A stretch of 64,000 bases of DNA from Shewanella jiangmenensis (lineage in GTDB: Bacteria; Pseudomonadota; Gammaproteobacteria; Enterobacterales; Shewanellaceae): the NCBI RefSeq assembly GCF_018596335.1, contig NZ_JAHEPS010000006.1:171157-235156 (forward strand), written 5' to 3'. A model generated the notes under the pieces. That model saw only the letters and a program-made list of their open reading frames with translations, was not told the origin of the DNA and did not search any database. Below are positions 18,126-27,567 of this stretch, piece by piece. Within the stretch, counting starts at the first letter, position 1. Each line of letters starts with the position of its first letter. Both the position numbers and the translations under genes were made by a program.

Positions 18126-20151
18126 TGGCGTGTTGGTCCGGTGCGTTGATTGGCAGGCTGATATTGAACTGGGTACCCTCGGCTGAGGAGTGAACTTCGA
18201 TGGTGCCACCCAAAAGGGCGGTGACTATGTTGTAGACTATGTTAAGCCCAAGCCCTGAGCCGCCCTGGCCCATCTTGGTGGTGAAGAAGGGGTCGAAGAT
18301 CCGGCCAAGGTTTTCTTCCGTTACGCCGCCGCCATTATCGGAGACCTGCAGTAATACGTTGGCTGAGTTTGGCTGGCGCGCCACCGTCAGGCTGATTTTG
18401 CCTTCGCTTCGGCCATCAAGCCCGTGGATAAGGGCGTTGTTAACCAGATTGGTCACCACCTGACCCAGCGGGCCTGGGTAGCTTTGCATCTGTATCGCGT
18501 CTTCGCAGTCGATGTGATACTCATAGGGCGTTTTTTTGAGCTGGTGATGCAGAGTGAGCATCACTTCGTCGATGACTTCTTTAAGGTTAAACGAGCGGCG
18601 CACCTCACTGGACTGGTCAATTGCAACCTGTTTGAAGCTTTGCACTAAATTGGCCGCCCGGCCCAGTGCCCGCTGCATTACATCGAGCCCTTCCAGGCAT
18701 TCGTGTTCAAACCGCTCGACATCTGTCATCCGCATCTGGCCATTTTTGAGCTTGTCGATAAAGGAGCGCAGCTGCACATCAAAGGTGGAGCTCATGGTAA
18801 CAGCGACCCCGATGGGGGTATTGACCTCGTGGGACACGCCGGCAACCAGCGAGCCCAGCGACGCCAGCTTTTCTGACTGAATAAGGCGGTTTTGGGTTTG
18901 CTGTAAATGGGTTAATGCCGCCTGCAGCCGCTCACTCTCTTTGGCAAGTTGAAGCTGATTTTGCCGCTCTGCGTCGCGCAGTGAATCAATTTCCTTGAGC
19001 TCCGTCTGGAATGCATCGAGCCCTGAAAAGATGTCGCCAAGCTCGTCCTGCTCGTGTTTGAGAGTCAAATCCCGCTCGCCGCTACGCATCCTGTTGACCG
19101 CAACCACGAGTTCAGCGACCGGCAGGTAAATACGTTTCTGCACAAACCAGATAATCCAGCCAAGCAGCAGGGCTCCGGCCACCACCAATACCGACACGAT
19201 TATCTGGTGCGTCCGGCTGGTGTCGTTGATGCTGCTTACACCTTCTTTCACTTTTAAACGGTAGGTGGTGACCGCATCAAAGATTTGCTGCTCGAGCTTG
19301 GTGTATTCCTGATGCTCAATATCGTCAAGGGCCTTGGCGGTCACTTTTTTATTTGCCGGGTTATACAGGGCAAACAATGCTTGTCCCTCGGAGCGAATGC
19401 TGTTTATTAACCGTTTGATTTCATTCAGCGTGATAACTTCAACAGGCCGCTGCTCCAGCGGCTCAAGGGCTGCCATGGTTGAGTCGAAACTATACAGCAC
19501 CTCATAAAAGCGTTTTTTCGCATTAGGGTCTTCCAGCAGATACGCCGACAGTATGTTTTCCAGAGCGTCCGCATAGGCGGCAAGCTGGGTGTATAGCTTT
19601 ACACCGGGTAAATCGTCGTCACGGATTTCGTCGATTGAGGACTTGCCGGCATCTTTATATTCCTCATCGGACGCCCGCTGTAAAAGTGCCACTAACGGCA
19701 TGCAGGCGTCGGTGATGAGCCGCTTGACCTGTTCCTTACTCTCCAACTCTTTTGCCGGTGAGTAGGTGTTAAATATCCGGCTTTGGTAGTCGGTTTCAAG
19801 ATTGCCAAAGCTGCGTGCTATTGCCTGGAAACTGTGCTCGGTTTCAGAATCGAGTTTGAGCGCCAGCACGCTTGCGATAGCGTTTTGAAATACCTCGCGA
19901 TTATCTTCAAATTCTTGTTTTTCTTCCTGTTCACCAAGCAGGTACTCGGTGGCGTTGGAGTTCATCAACCTAAGCCGCCCAAGCATCACTTCGGCGGCCT
20001 GGGAGATAGGTAGGTCTTCCTCAAGGATAGGGCTGATAATGTGCTGCGCCTTGGCAGACAGATACAGCAGCAAACCACCAAACAGCAGCTGTAGTACAGT
20101 CTGCACCACCAAAAACAGCACAATGCTGGTTCGTAACGAAAGATGCGGCAT
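18118..20151 (-). CDS. sensor histidine kinase with duplicated helical periplasmic domain
   Basis: This 677-residue inner-membrane kinase has membrane segments at about 9-32 and 316-337, enclosing a helical sensor region of about 280 residues. A HAMP-like segment and coiled coil follow (340-425). The H-box has the phospho-acceptor His441 in GVSHEVNTPIG. ATP-binding boxes are NLVNNALIHG, SDNGGGV, and GQGGSGLGLNIVYNIV. The sensor region consists of two similar halves (EDLPIS near 45 and DDLPGV near 179; FNTYSP at 127 and FALYNP at 260). It matches the sensor region of the divergent chemoreceptor position by position. The likely output is the EAL response regulator whose start overlaps this stop codon. 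Confidence 0.9.
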   Translation of the reverse strand: MPHLSLRTSIVLFLVVQTVLQLLFGGLLLYLSAKAQHIISPILEEDLPISQAAEVMLGRLRLMNSNATEYLLGEQEEKQEFEDNREVFQNAIASVLALKLDSETEHSFQAIARSFGNLETDYQSRIFNTYSPAKELESKEQVKRLITDACMPLVALLQRASDEEYKDAGKSSIDEIRDDDLPGVKLYTQLAAYADALENILSAYLLEDPNAKKRFYEVLYSFDSTMAALEPLEQRPVEVITLNEIKRLINSIRSEGQALFALYNPANKKVTAKALDDIEHQEYTKLEQQIFDAVTTYRLKVKEGVSSINDTSRTHQIIVSVLVVAGALLLGWIIWFVQKRIYLPVAELVVAVNRMRSGERDLTLKHEQDELGDIFSGLDAFQTELKEIDSLRDAERQNQLQLAKESERLQAALTHLQQTQNRLIQSEKLASLGSLVAGVSHEVNTPIGVAVTMSSTFDVQLRSFIDKLKNGQMRMTDVERFEHECLEGLDVMQRALGRAANLVQSFKQVAIDQSSEVRRSFNLKEVIDEVMLTLHHQLKKTPYEYHIDCEDAIQMQSYPGPLGQVVTNLVNNALIHGLDGRSEGKISLTVARQPNSANVLLQVSDNGGGVTEENLGRIFDPFFTTKMGQGGSGLGLNIVYNIVTALLGGTIEVHSSAEGTQFNISLPINAPDQHANE

Positions 20152-20303
20152 AGGAAATGTTTGCTTAATTTTTCCTTAAAAATAGCAGCTAGGTTGCGAC
20201 GCTACCAAAGTGCTACTTAACTTAATTCACAGCGGAACCTGCCGCTGATTGCCTGTTTAAAGACGGCAACTTGTTAAATGGTGATGCCAAAAAAGGTTGA
20301 TTT

Positions 20304-22316
20304 ATGAACATGAAACTCTCGCACACCCTATATTCCGGATTCGGCTTATTGCTGATTATTTCAGTGGTGCTGACCTTGATAGTCTGGAAGGAAACACTTG
20401 ATACCAAAAGTATCGCCAAGGAAGTGCAGAATGATGATGTACCCGGATTGGTACAGTACGTCGCAGTGCGTAAGTCGTTATCTTCAGTAAAAGCATCCGC
20501 AATGGAATACCTGCATCGTCAGACTGAGGCCAAGGCCGAGTTCCAGTCTGGCAAAGCAGCACTGCAGGAGGCGTATCGCAAACTGGTACCGCTCGAAAAT
20601 ATTAAAGACAGCGACAAAGAAAAAATGCGCAAGATTGAGCAGCTTTTCAGCGGTTATCTTAATGTGGTTGAAGCGCAGGTGTTTTCGCGCTATCGGCCGG
20701 AAGACGAATCTTGGGTCAAAGAAGAGTTAAACAAGTACATAGATACCACCGGCAAAGACATCGAGACCCTGCTGGACACCCTGAAGCAGGAAGAATTTGA
20801 TGAAGCATTGCTGTCGGCGGATCTGGCGGAGTCAATTGGTGATGATTTGCCTGGAGTAAGATATTACCTTGAGTTGGTTGATGAAATCGGCGATATGCAA
20901 ATGTCCCTTGTGAAGTACGTCGGTGGCGATATGGGTCAGAAAGCGGCTTTCGAAAAAGATCGCGATACCTTTAAAGAGTATTTGGCCAAATTACGGCCAC
21001 TGGAGCAAAAGCCTTCCGATATCGCTAACTTCCAGCAAATCGATGCCGCTCTATCTGAATTGGAAACGCTTGCTCAGGAGATATTCAGCCGTTACGACTC
21101 ATCGGCCAGAAGCAACGCCATAAAGGCGATGCAGCAAGCTGAGAAGGATTATCTGTTGCCGCTTGAAGAGATCCTCAATGTGTCTGCTGATGAGGAGCAA
21201 GCTGATTCCGGTAAAGGTTTGGATTCTTTGGTGTCATCTATGGATTTTATCGTAACCTTGCTGCTGGTGAACTGCGCGGCGGTGATGGTGATTGGTATTG
21301 CGATTGCCATGTGGATCACCGGCTCTGTTGGCCGGCGTTTGGGCACTGTGATGGACAAAGCTCGGGGTATCGCCGCAGGTAACCTTACTCTTGCCACGCT
21401 GACCGACGACAGAGGCGATGAAATCAGTCATGTCAGCAATGCCGTCAACGACATGCAGTCGAATTTACGCAACCTGATTGGCCAAATTCAGCAGGTTTCA
21501 TCGGAAGTCAGAAGCACCTCCCAGTCGGTGGAGCAGCTTTCTTCTGAGCTTGATAAAGGCAGCCAGGAGCAGGCCGATAAGTCGCAGATGATTGCCGCCG
21601 CGGTAGAAGAAATGGCCGCCTCGGTCGATGAAGTGAGCCACCAAAGCCATGATGCCGCCGATGCAGCCCAGCTTGCCGGTGACAATGCCCAGCAGGGCGG
21701 CAAACTGATGCAGCGCACCGTGGACAGTATCAATAAGATTTCACGGGTGGTGAACGACACCTCCACCACAGTGGTGCACCTTGGCAAGCGCAGTGATGAA
21801 ATCGGCACTGTGATAAGCGTTATTACCGATATCGCCGAGCAAACCAATCTGCTGGCGCTGAATGCCGCGATTGAAGCGGCCCGTGCCGGTGAGCTTGGGC
21901 GAGGCTTTGCGGTAGTGGCCGATGAAGTGCGTGGCCTTGCCGAGCGCACCTCCCGCGCCACCAAGGATGTGAGTAACCTTATCACCTCCATTCAGCAGGA
22001 AACCCAGCTTGCAGTGTCCCGCACTCAGGAAGGTACAGTTCTTGTGGATGAAGGGGTGAAACTTGCCAATGAGGCAGGGCAGGCACTGCATCTTATCGTT
22101 GAGCGCTCCCTTGCCCTTAACAACATGGTGCACGCCATTGCGGCTGCGAGCAATGAGCAATCGAAGGCGACACAGGAGATCTCCCGTGATATCACCGCGA
22201 TAAGTGATATTGCCCAGCACGCCGTGCAGCTTAATCGCAATGGCGCCGCGGCGGTGAACGCACTCGATAAAGGGGTGCAACGCCTCGACCAATTGCTTGG
22301 CCAGTTCAGGCTCTGA
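20304..22316 (+). CDS. methyl-accepting chemotaxis protein with HBM-like sensor domain
   Basis: This 670-residue transmembrane chemoreceptor has membrane segments at about 9-28 and 314-337. The periplasmic part of about 280 residues is built of two helical modules (NDDVPG at 43 and GDDLPGV at 179; FSRYRP at 127 and FSRYDS at 261), as in HBM (helical bimodular) sensors. A HAMP domain (338-392) and a long antiparallel coiled coil follow, with the conserved tip [20 protein letters not shown] near 510-530. There is no C-terminal CheR-binding pentapeptide. The start is ATG 20304. It is divergent from the kinase with a matching sensor, with about 150 bp between them that must hold both promoters. 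Confidence 0.93.
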   Translation: MNMKLSHTLYSGFGLLLIISVVLTLIVWKETLDTKSIAKEVQNDDVPGLVQYVAVRKSLSSVKASAMEYLHRQTEAKAEFQSGKAALQEAYRKLVPLENIKDSDKEKMRKIEQLFSGYLNVVEAQVFSRYRPEDESWVKEELNKYIDTTGKDIETLLDTLKQEEFDEALLSADLAESIGDDLPGVRYYLELVDEIGDMQMSLVKYVGGDMGQKAAFEKDRDTFKEYLAKLRPLEQKPSDIANFQQIDAALSELETLAQEIFSRYDSSARSNAIKAMQQAEKDYLLPLEEILNVSADEEQADSGKGLDSLVSSMDFIVTLLLVNCAAVMVIGIAIAMWITGSVGRRLGTVMDKARGIAAGNLTLATLTDDRGDEISHVSNAVNDMQSNLRNLIGQIQQVSSEVRSTSQSVEQLSSELDKGSQEQADKSQMIAAAVEEMAASVDEVSHQSHDAADAAQLAGDNAQQGGKLMQRTVDSINKISRVVNDTSTTVVHLGKRSDEIGTVISVITDIAEQTNLLALNAAIEAARAGELGRGFAVVADEVRGLAERTSRATKDVSNLITSIQQETQLAVSRTQEGTVLVDEGVKLANEAGQALHLIVERSLALNNMVHAIAAASNEQSKATQEISRDITAISDIAQHAVQLNRNGAAAVNALDKGVQRLDQLLGQFRL

Positions 22317-22419
22317 GCATACAGCGCCAGCCCAGCGACGGCAGCTGCGAAGTTGGGTTAAAAGCGATGCTGAAAAAGCGCTGGTGAAAAAGTCAGTCAG
22401 AATAGATTAGGTCATTAGT

Positions 22420-22475
22420 GCTGAGCTAGTACAGCTGAGCTAGTACAGATGAGTTGGTACAGCTGAGTAATCAGC
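22420..22475. repeat. 14-bp tandem repeat, about four copies, after the chemoreceptor gene
   Basis: Units GCTGAGCTAGTACA (22420, 22434), GATGAGTTGGTACA (22448) and a partial GCTGAGTAA copy (22462) are in 14-bp register. Confidence 0.9.
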
Positions 22476-22491
22476 ACTGGCCCATGCAAAT

Positions 22492-22522
22492 AAAAAACGC
22501 CCCGACCAGTTGGGGCGTTTTT
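22492..22522. terminator. bidirectional terminator between chemoreceptor and diguanylate cyclase
   Basis: The stem ACGCCCC/GGGGCGT is flanked by A and T tracts and lies between two convergent genes. Confidence 0.88.
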
Positions 22523-22650
22523 GTGTAGCGTAAACGCAGTGGTAACTGTTATCCAACGAGCCCTCAGCGCGCTTATCTTTGATTTACCCTTTGCAGTGCT
22601 ATCCCGGACTTGCCCTTTTCGGCACTATCCCGGACTTGCCCGCTGCTGCG

Positions 22651-23706
22651 TTAACCCTGGATCGGCATTACCCGGTTGCGGCCGAGGCGCTTGGCTTCGT
22701 AAAGTAGTTTGTCGGCGGCTTCAATCAGCTCAATTGCGCTGGTTTTTGGCTGCCACTGGGCAACCCCAAAGGAGGCGCGGATGGTGTCAATTTTGGCATC
22801 GCGGCGCCTGTCTTTGAGGGTGAGCTTTTCAATGCCGCGGCGCAGTGCCTCGGCCAGTTGCCGTGCGACTCTGAGGTTACTTTTAGGTACCAATAGCGCA
22901 AATTCTTCACCGCCGTAGCGGTAACATTTAATGCCGTCGCGGCAGGCGTCTGTCATACGCTTTGCGACCAGTTTCAATACCTGATCCCCAAGCTGATGGC
23001 CGTAGTTGTCGTTAAAGGCCTTGAAGTGATCGACATCGGCAAGGATAAGGCAGGTACCTTCGGGTGCCTGCGCCAGAATCCCCTGCAGATCGGCATCAAA
23101 TGCGCGCCGATTAAAGCAGCCGGTCAGGGCATCAAACAGCACATCTCGCTCACTGGCCGCGAGGCGCTCCTTAAGTGCAGAAATCTCCTGCTGCGCTTTG
23201 GATAACTGGCCGGTGAAGTAGCTGGTGGACTGACGTATTGTGTCTGACTCTTTCACCAGGCTTCGCACTAAATCAAGTACCTGCTCAAGGCTGACACCTT
23301 CGGATTCAATCCGCTCGAGCCGATTGAAATTTGCATCGATTTTTTGCTGAAACACCGCCGCGTCGAGATTGGTGTCCTGCAGCTGATTGGCAAGCTCTGC
23401 GGCCATGGCTTCCAGATTCTGGCGCATATCCCGTACATCAAGCTCAACCGGATCGGCCACAAACTCTCGATACAGTAATTCGCCATTGACCGGCGGGCAG
23501 GTTTGGTAGCGGGACAGGGTGTCATCCATCGCTTTGTTCAGCTCGGGTTGCTGCTCGCCGACGTAGGCGTACCAGAGCGCGTAATTGGTTGGTGTAGTTG
23601 GAATTTGATGCTTAAGCATCAGCGGCACTGCTTTTTTTAACCGGCTGGCGGCGGTTTGCAGCAGGGCTTTGGCGCCTTCGTCTGGGGCAGGGGTGGTGTC
23701 GGACAT
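22651..23706 (-). CDS. diguanylate cyclase (GGDEF)
   Basis: This 351-residue soluble protein makes c-di-GMP from GTP. The N-terminal 170 residues are helical, rich in charged residues and without membrane segments; they probably sense a signal or dimerise through a coiled coil (KAQQEISALKERLAASERD). The GGDEF domain begins DVLFDALTGCFNRRAF and has the active GGEEF loop (YRYGGEEFALL) and the metal-site ADVDHFKAFND. The usual inhibitory RxxD site is incomplete: the corresponding residues are RDGI, lacking the aspartate, so product inhibition may be weak. It converges with the chemoreceptor gene and may balance the phosphodiesterase encoded at 15.9-18.1 kb; that link is inferred. Confidence 0.92.
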   Translation of the reverse strand: MSDTTPAPDEGAKALLQTAASRLKKAVPLMLKHQIPTTPTNYALWYAYVGEQQPELNKAMDDTLSRYQTCPPVNGELLYREFVADPVELDVRDMRQNLEAMAAELANQLQDTNLDAAVFQQKIDANFNRLERIESEGVSLEQVLDLVRSLVKESDTIRQSTSYFTGQLSKAQQEISALKERLAASERDVLFDALTGCFNRRAFDADLQGILAQAPEGTCLILADVDHFKAFNDNYGHQLGDQVLKLVAKRMTDACRDGIKCYRYGGEEFALLVPKSNLRVARQLAEALRRGIEKLTLKDRRRDAKIDTIRASFGVAQWQPKTSAIELIEAADKLLYEAKRLGRNRVMPIQG

Positions 23707-23786
23707 GATTTCCTGGGCGCAAACATGCTTGAAAATAATATTTCAATCATAGCGTTATTGCGCTCGGATTCAAATTTCCCTTTGCT

Positions 23787-23813
23787 GAAAATGCGCCCAT
23801 TTAGGGGGCGCAT
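23787..23813 (-). terminator. terminator after the outer-membrane barrel gene
   Basis: On the minus strand the stem ATGCGCCC/GGGCGCAT is followed by TTTT, about 30 bp past the stop of the barrel protein. Confidence 0.75.
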
Positions 23814-23842
23814 CCAGGTTCAACCAGCGCGGTAACAGGGAG

Positions 23843-24703
23843 TTAAAAACGGTAACTGACGGAAATCACTGGACCAAGGAAACTGAAGAAAATGTTGTAG
23901 TCGGCAACCTTGATGTTATCGCTTGCCTGGGTGATATCCACATCGACCCGGTAGTAGTTGTACGCCAGTGCCAGGGTCCAATTGTCAGCGAGGTTGGCGG
24001 TAACGCCGGCTCGGACATCGGTCAGGGCACCTTCCATATCATTGAGCTTAAGATAAAAGTATTGGCCATGGGCACTGAGTTCCCAGTCTGGCAAAAACTC
24101 ATAGCGTGCCATCAGGCCAAGATCCGGCAGCGGCGCAGTCACATCGTTGCTCACTATCTGCGGAATAGGGCGCTGGCCGCAGAGGTTGCCGTTAAGCTCG
24201 GTGGCAAGACAGGCGCCGATTTCACCGGAAAACTCTGACTTGATAAACATGGTGTGCAGACCGAGGGTCAGTCCAAGGCTGTAATGGGTGCCTTCGAAGA
24301 GATCGTAACCGTAGCCCAGGCGCAGTATGTCGATGTTCAGGGTGGTATTTAGCCTGCCACCGGCGCGGATTTCATAGACAGTGTCATCTATCTGCACCTG
24401 AAACGGGCGGCTTATGGCGTTGGTTTCGGCGCTGCGGTGCAGCTGCTTCCAATCGGCAAACAAATGATGGCGATCGCCAAGGGCGTACTCGAGTTCGAGA
24501 AACGGCAAAAACTGCTGCTCAGCAAGTTGCAGATCGCCTTCAAAATCAAGCCGGAAATCTTCGCCGACTATTGGGTCGGTGACATCGATGCTGGAATCAG
24601 ACTGAGAGTAAAATCCTCCCACTCGGATAGTCATGTCCTTGGCGAGCAAACACGGGCTGATCCCTGCCAGTGACAAACACAATACAGAAAGAAATCCCCG
24701 CAT
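23843..24703 (-). CDS. outer-membrane beta-barrel protein, unknown function
   Basis: This 286-residue exported protein has a signal peptide (FLSVLCLSLAGISPCLLA, cleavage about residue 21) followed by alternating amphipathic strands. It ends in SVSYRF, the terminal aromatic residue recognised by the Bam machinery. One loop has two cysteines (ACLATELNGNLC) that could form a disulfide. Size and strand pattern suggest an 8-12-stranded barrel, but I do not recognise the family beyond a general OmpW/OmpA-like shape. It is a single gene with its own terminator. Confidence 0.75.
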   Translation of the reverse strand: MRGFLSVLCLSLAGISPCLLAKDMTIRVGGFYSQSDSSIDVTDPIVGEDFRLDFEGDLQLAEQQFLPFLELEYALGDRHHLFADWKQLHRSAETNAISRPFQVQIDDTVYEIRAGGRLNTTLNIDILRLGYGYDLFEGTHYSLGLTLGLHTMFIKSEFSGEIGACLATELNGNLCGQRPIPQIVSNDVTAPLPDLGLMARYEFLPDWELSAHGQYFYLKLNDMEGALTDVRAGVTANLADNWTLALAYNYYRVDVDITQASDNIKVADYNIFFSFLGPVISVSYRF

Positions 24704-25126
24704 TGTCGCTCCTGATGTTTTTATTCGTTTGTTATTGTTTTAGGCGCAAGTGCACAACCTTGTTTTTGCAGCGATGGGGCTTTGTTGTATTCGCTAAGCC
24801 TTGATGCCGGGGGGCAGTGGCGTACCCATCAACACAAAAGTTACTGCTCATTTCAGGGCAATTGCGCTTAAGGGCTATCAAGCTTAAGGGTTATCGCCGG
24901 TTTACGCTGCAGGGATGAGTTTAACCACAATTCAGCCGGATTGTGAAATAAATGTATGCAAATGTGTTGGCTTTTTGCCGAAGATCAAAAAAGCACCCGA
25001 TTGGGTGCTTTTGATAATCGCCAAACGCCAACTTTCATCTTGGGGGCAGTGTTTAAGGCAAGTGCGTTAGAAAACGCAGCATAGTGCTGTCTGAAAAACC
25101 GCCCTCAGTTTGGCAAAGGCGGCATT
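24704..25126. other. intergenic stretch with rimK terminator
   Basis: No gene is recognised. The left part is the promoter region of the barrel gene. A stem AAAAAAGCACCC/GGGTGCTTTT (24987-25012) lies about 115 bp past the rimK stop and is the only structured element seen. Confidence 0.65.
24987..25012 (-). terminator. terminator downstream of rimK
   Basis: The perfect stem AAAGCACCC/GGGTGCTTT with loop GAT is flanked by A and T tracts. Confidence 0.82.
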
Positions 25127-26059
25127 TTAGTCTGACGCCAACTCACTGCTGCCATTGAACATGCCAAGGCGGATGCGGATAAAGTGCAGGATTTGTGAGG
25201 CAATATCCACCTTAAGGCATGACTCGAGTCCTTCAAAACCCGGCGAGGAATTGGCTTCACAGATTTTATAGTGGCCGTTGTCGAACAGCAGGTCGATACC
25301 GGCGACGTCCAAATCGAGGATGTTGGCGGTCTGGGTGGCAAGCCACTCGATTTCGGGTGTGATTTCAAAGGGCAAGGCCGAGCCTCCGGCGCTGACATTG
25401 GCTTTGAAACTGTCTTCGGCGGCGCGCCGCTCAAAGCAGCCCACCACACGGCCACCAATGGTGAACACCCTCAAATCGCGGCCATGGCTGCTTGCGATAA
25501 ATTCCTGCAATATGATGTTGGCATTTTTGTTTGTTGCCTCAATGAGTTGCATCAAATCATCGAATTCACGCGGCTTGTGGGATAAAAATACGCCGCTGCC
25601 CTGAGAGCCGGAAAGGGTTTTAATCACCACCGGAAAGCCGAGATGACTTTGCACCAGTTCAATATCGACCGGAAATTTGACCAGCATGGTCTTGGGGGTT
25701 GGCATGTTCTTTTCAGCCAACAGCTGCTGGGAGAACAGCTTGTCTTTCACGGTTTCGATGGCGCGGGACGAATTGAGGCAGTAAACCCCAAGTCGCTCCA
25801 GGTGGCGGATGATGGCGAGGGCAAAATACGTCGTGCCCGAGCCCATGCGCGGAATAATAAAATCGGGTAATTCCACCGGTTGGCCATTGAGCAGTATGCT
25901 CTTGTTGTCCTCCCGGGTGACGGTCAGATCGAATTCATCCGGCGCATAGACCTTGAGATCTATGTTGTCGGCCTTGGCGGCCTCCAGCAAACGTTGAATT
26001 TCGTAAAGTTCAGGTTTGAGCTGAGTGGCGGTTTCTTTATATAAAATCCAGCCGCGCAT
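25127..26059 (-). CDS. rimK: RimK-family ATP-grasp glutamate ligase
   Basis: This 310-residue ATP-grasp ligase is of the RimK type, which in E. coli adds glutamate residues to the C-terminus of ribosomal protein S6. Visible parts are FPVVIKTLSGSQGSGVFL (nucleotide-binding lysine and glycine loop), IILQEFIASSHGRDLRVFTIGG, and the metal-binding CEANSSPGFEG. The length is close to E. coli RimK (300). It lies 20 bp downstream of maoP on the same strand, so the two form an operon. MaoP ends in a long acidic tail, which makes it a conceivable extra substrate; this is inference only. Confidence 0.88.
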   Translation of the reverse strand: MRGWILYKETATQLKPELYEIQRLLEAAKADNIDLKVYAPDEFDLTVTREDNKSILLNGQPVELPDFIIPRMGSGTTYFALAIIRHLERLGVYCLNSSRAIETVKDKLFSQQLLAEKNMPTPKTMLVKFPVDIELVQSHLGFPVVIKTLSGSQGSGVFLSHKPREFDDLMQLIEATNKNANIILQEFIASSHGRDLRVFTIGGRVVGCFERRAAEDSFKANVSAGGSALPFEITPEIEWLATQTANILDLDVAGIDLLFDNGHYKICEANSSPGFEGLESCLKVDIASQILHFIRIRLGMFNGSSELASD

Positions 26060-26079
26060 TCAGGGGTTAACCTTAAAAA

Positions 26080-26520
26080 TCATGGTGTGTCCTCAGCTTC
26101 CTCGTCATCGGAAAGCTCATCGTCATCACCGATATCATCGACTTCGATATCGGTTTCAGGGGCGGTGGCGGGCACATGCACTGTGCCTGTCACGGCGTAG
26201 AAAGGCTTGCCTTTGGCAAGTTTGCAATACTTTATCCAGATCTGCTCCAGTATGCTACCCGGAGCCTTGTTGTTGCGCACAACATCGACAAAGTGTGCTT
26301 CTTCCGTGGTCAAGGGTTGACGAGAGCCCTCTGACAGGGCACGCATGGCGTCGCCATGAAGCTCGAGCAGCTCGGCTTCTTTATTGGTAAAGTCGCCGGA
26401 GCGACGAAACCCTTTGGGGAAATTGGCATCGTCATAGAAACGTTTTTTTGATTGAAAGCTGACCGGTTCAACTGTGCTGTACCCTTGGCAGCTTCCATAG
26501 GCAACTGACTGTTCTGACAT
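26080..26520 (-). CDS. maoP: MaoP (DUF413/YifE) macrodomain protein
   Basis: This 146-residue protein resembles E. coli YifE/MaoP, which organises the Ori macrodomain of the chromosome. The blocks KRFYDDANFPKGFRRSGDFTNKEAELLELHG and LTTEEAHFVDVVR match in order. It carries an extra acidic tail (about 25 residues, mostly Asp and Glu) not seen in the E. coli protein. The start is the ATG of MSEQSVAYG, with AGGAAAA upstream; the open frame extends 22 codons further. As in E. coli it is divergent from hdfR, which supports both assignments. The rimK gene follows 20 bp later. Confidence 0.85.
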   Translation of the reverse strand: MSEQSVAYGSCQGYSTVEPVSFQSKKRFYDDANFPKGFRRSGDFTNKEAELLELHGDAMRALSEGSRQPLTTEEAHFVDVVRNNKAPGSILEQIWIKYCKLAKGKPFYAVTGTVHVPATAPETDIEVDDIGDDDELSDDEEAEDTP

Positions 26521-26654
26521 TGTCTTTTCCTTGCAATAAACAAAAGCGTGTAGCGGGCTTTCCCTAAGCTGTGGGATAATTTGCAACTGGAGTATTGGCT
26601 AGTATCCTTGATTTAGGAATCAAAAAATTTTGGTCTTGTTGGTCAAAGAATTTT

Positions 26655-27533
26655 ATGGACACTGATCTGCTTAAAACCTTTCTGGAAGTCTCCCGCACCC
26701 GACATTTTGGTAAGGCGGCAGAAAACCTGTACTTAACCCGAAGTGCCGTGAGCTTTCGGGTAAAACAACTCGAAACCATTCTCGGAGTCGAGCTGTTTGA
26801 GAGACAGCGAAACAATATTCAGCCGACGCCTGCGGGAGAGCGGATGCTTAACCATGCCGAGGCTGTGCTGACCGCATGGGAGCGCGCCAAGCAGGACGTG
26901 TCGTTAAGCCGGCTGCAATCAACCCAGCTGACCATAGGTGCTGGCCCCAATATCTGGGATGCGTTTTTGCAGGGGAATCTGCAGTCGCTGCATCAGGGAT
27001 TGCCCGGCGTGGCGCTGCGCACAGAGGTATTGCCGCAAAATGTGATGACTCGTCAACTGATGGAGCGCACGCTCGACATGGCGATTTCGTTCGATCCACC
27101 CAAAATGGAAGATTACGAACAAATCCGCATCGGCGTGGTGCAGCTGTATCTGGTGAGCAGTGAGGGGCCGTTAACGCTGGCGCAGTGTCAGGAGCGGCAT
27201 TACATCAAAGTGGACTGGGGCACGGCGTTTAACATTCTGCATGCGCAGGAGTTTGGCAATTTGCCGCTGCCGGTGCTGCATACCAGCTCATCCCGGATAG
27301 CGCTGGATTTTGTGCTCAATAATGGCGGCAGTGCGTTTTTGCCCGATCATATGGTCAGCCAGTTGCTTGAGCGCGGCGAGCTTTTCAGGGTGTCCGGTGC
27401 CCAGTCTATTCCGCGTAATGTGTACGTGGTGTATTGGGCGCAAAGTGATCGCCGTGACCAAATCGAGCGCGCGGTGTCGCTGTTGCAGCGGGATGACGAC
27501 GAGCTTGCCGCCATCGCCGCATCGCAGTCGTAG
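26655..27533 (+). CDS. hdfR: HdfR, LysR-family regulator
   Basis: This 292-residue LysR-type regulator has an N-terminal helix-turn-helix, MDTDLLKTFLEVSRTRHFGKAAENLYLTRSAVSFRVKQLE, very close to E. coli HdfR (a repressor of flhDC) from its first residue; this decides the start against an in-frame ATG 20 codons upstream. A LysR substrate-binding domain follows. Divergence from maoP is conserved with enterics. In E. coli H-NS represses hdfR; nothing here shows that. The stop codon is the first unit of a TAGCAG tandem repeat. Confidence 0.88.
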   Translation: MDTDLLKTFLEVSRTRHFGKAAENLYLTRSAVSFRVKQLETILGVELFERQRNNIQPTPAGERMLNHAEAVLTAWERAKQDVSLSRLQSTQLTIGAGPNIWDAFLQGNLQSLHQGLPGVALRTEVLPQNVMTRQLMERTLDMAISFDPPKMEDYEQIRIGVVQLYLVSSEGPLTLAQCQERHYIKVDWGTAFNILHAQEFGNLPLPVLHTSSSRIALDFVLNNGGSAFLPDHMVSQLLERGELFRVSGAQSIPRNVYVVYWAQSDRRDQIERAVSLLQRDDDELAAIAASQS

Positions 27534-27566
27534 CAGTAGCAGTAGCAGTAGCATTAGCATTAGCAG
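27531..27566. repeat. hexamer repeat TAGCAG/TAGCAT at the end of hdfR
   Basis: Six units in a row begin with the stop codon itself and fill most of the 34 bp between hdfR and dgkA. Confidence 0.9.
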
Positions 27567-27567
27567 C

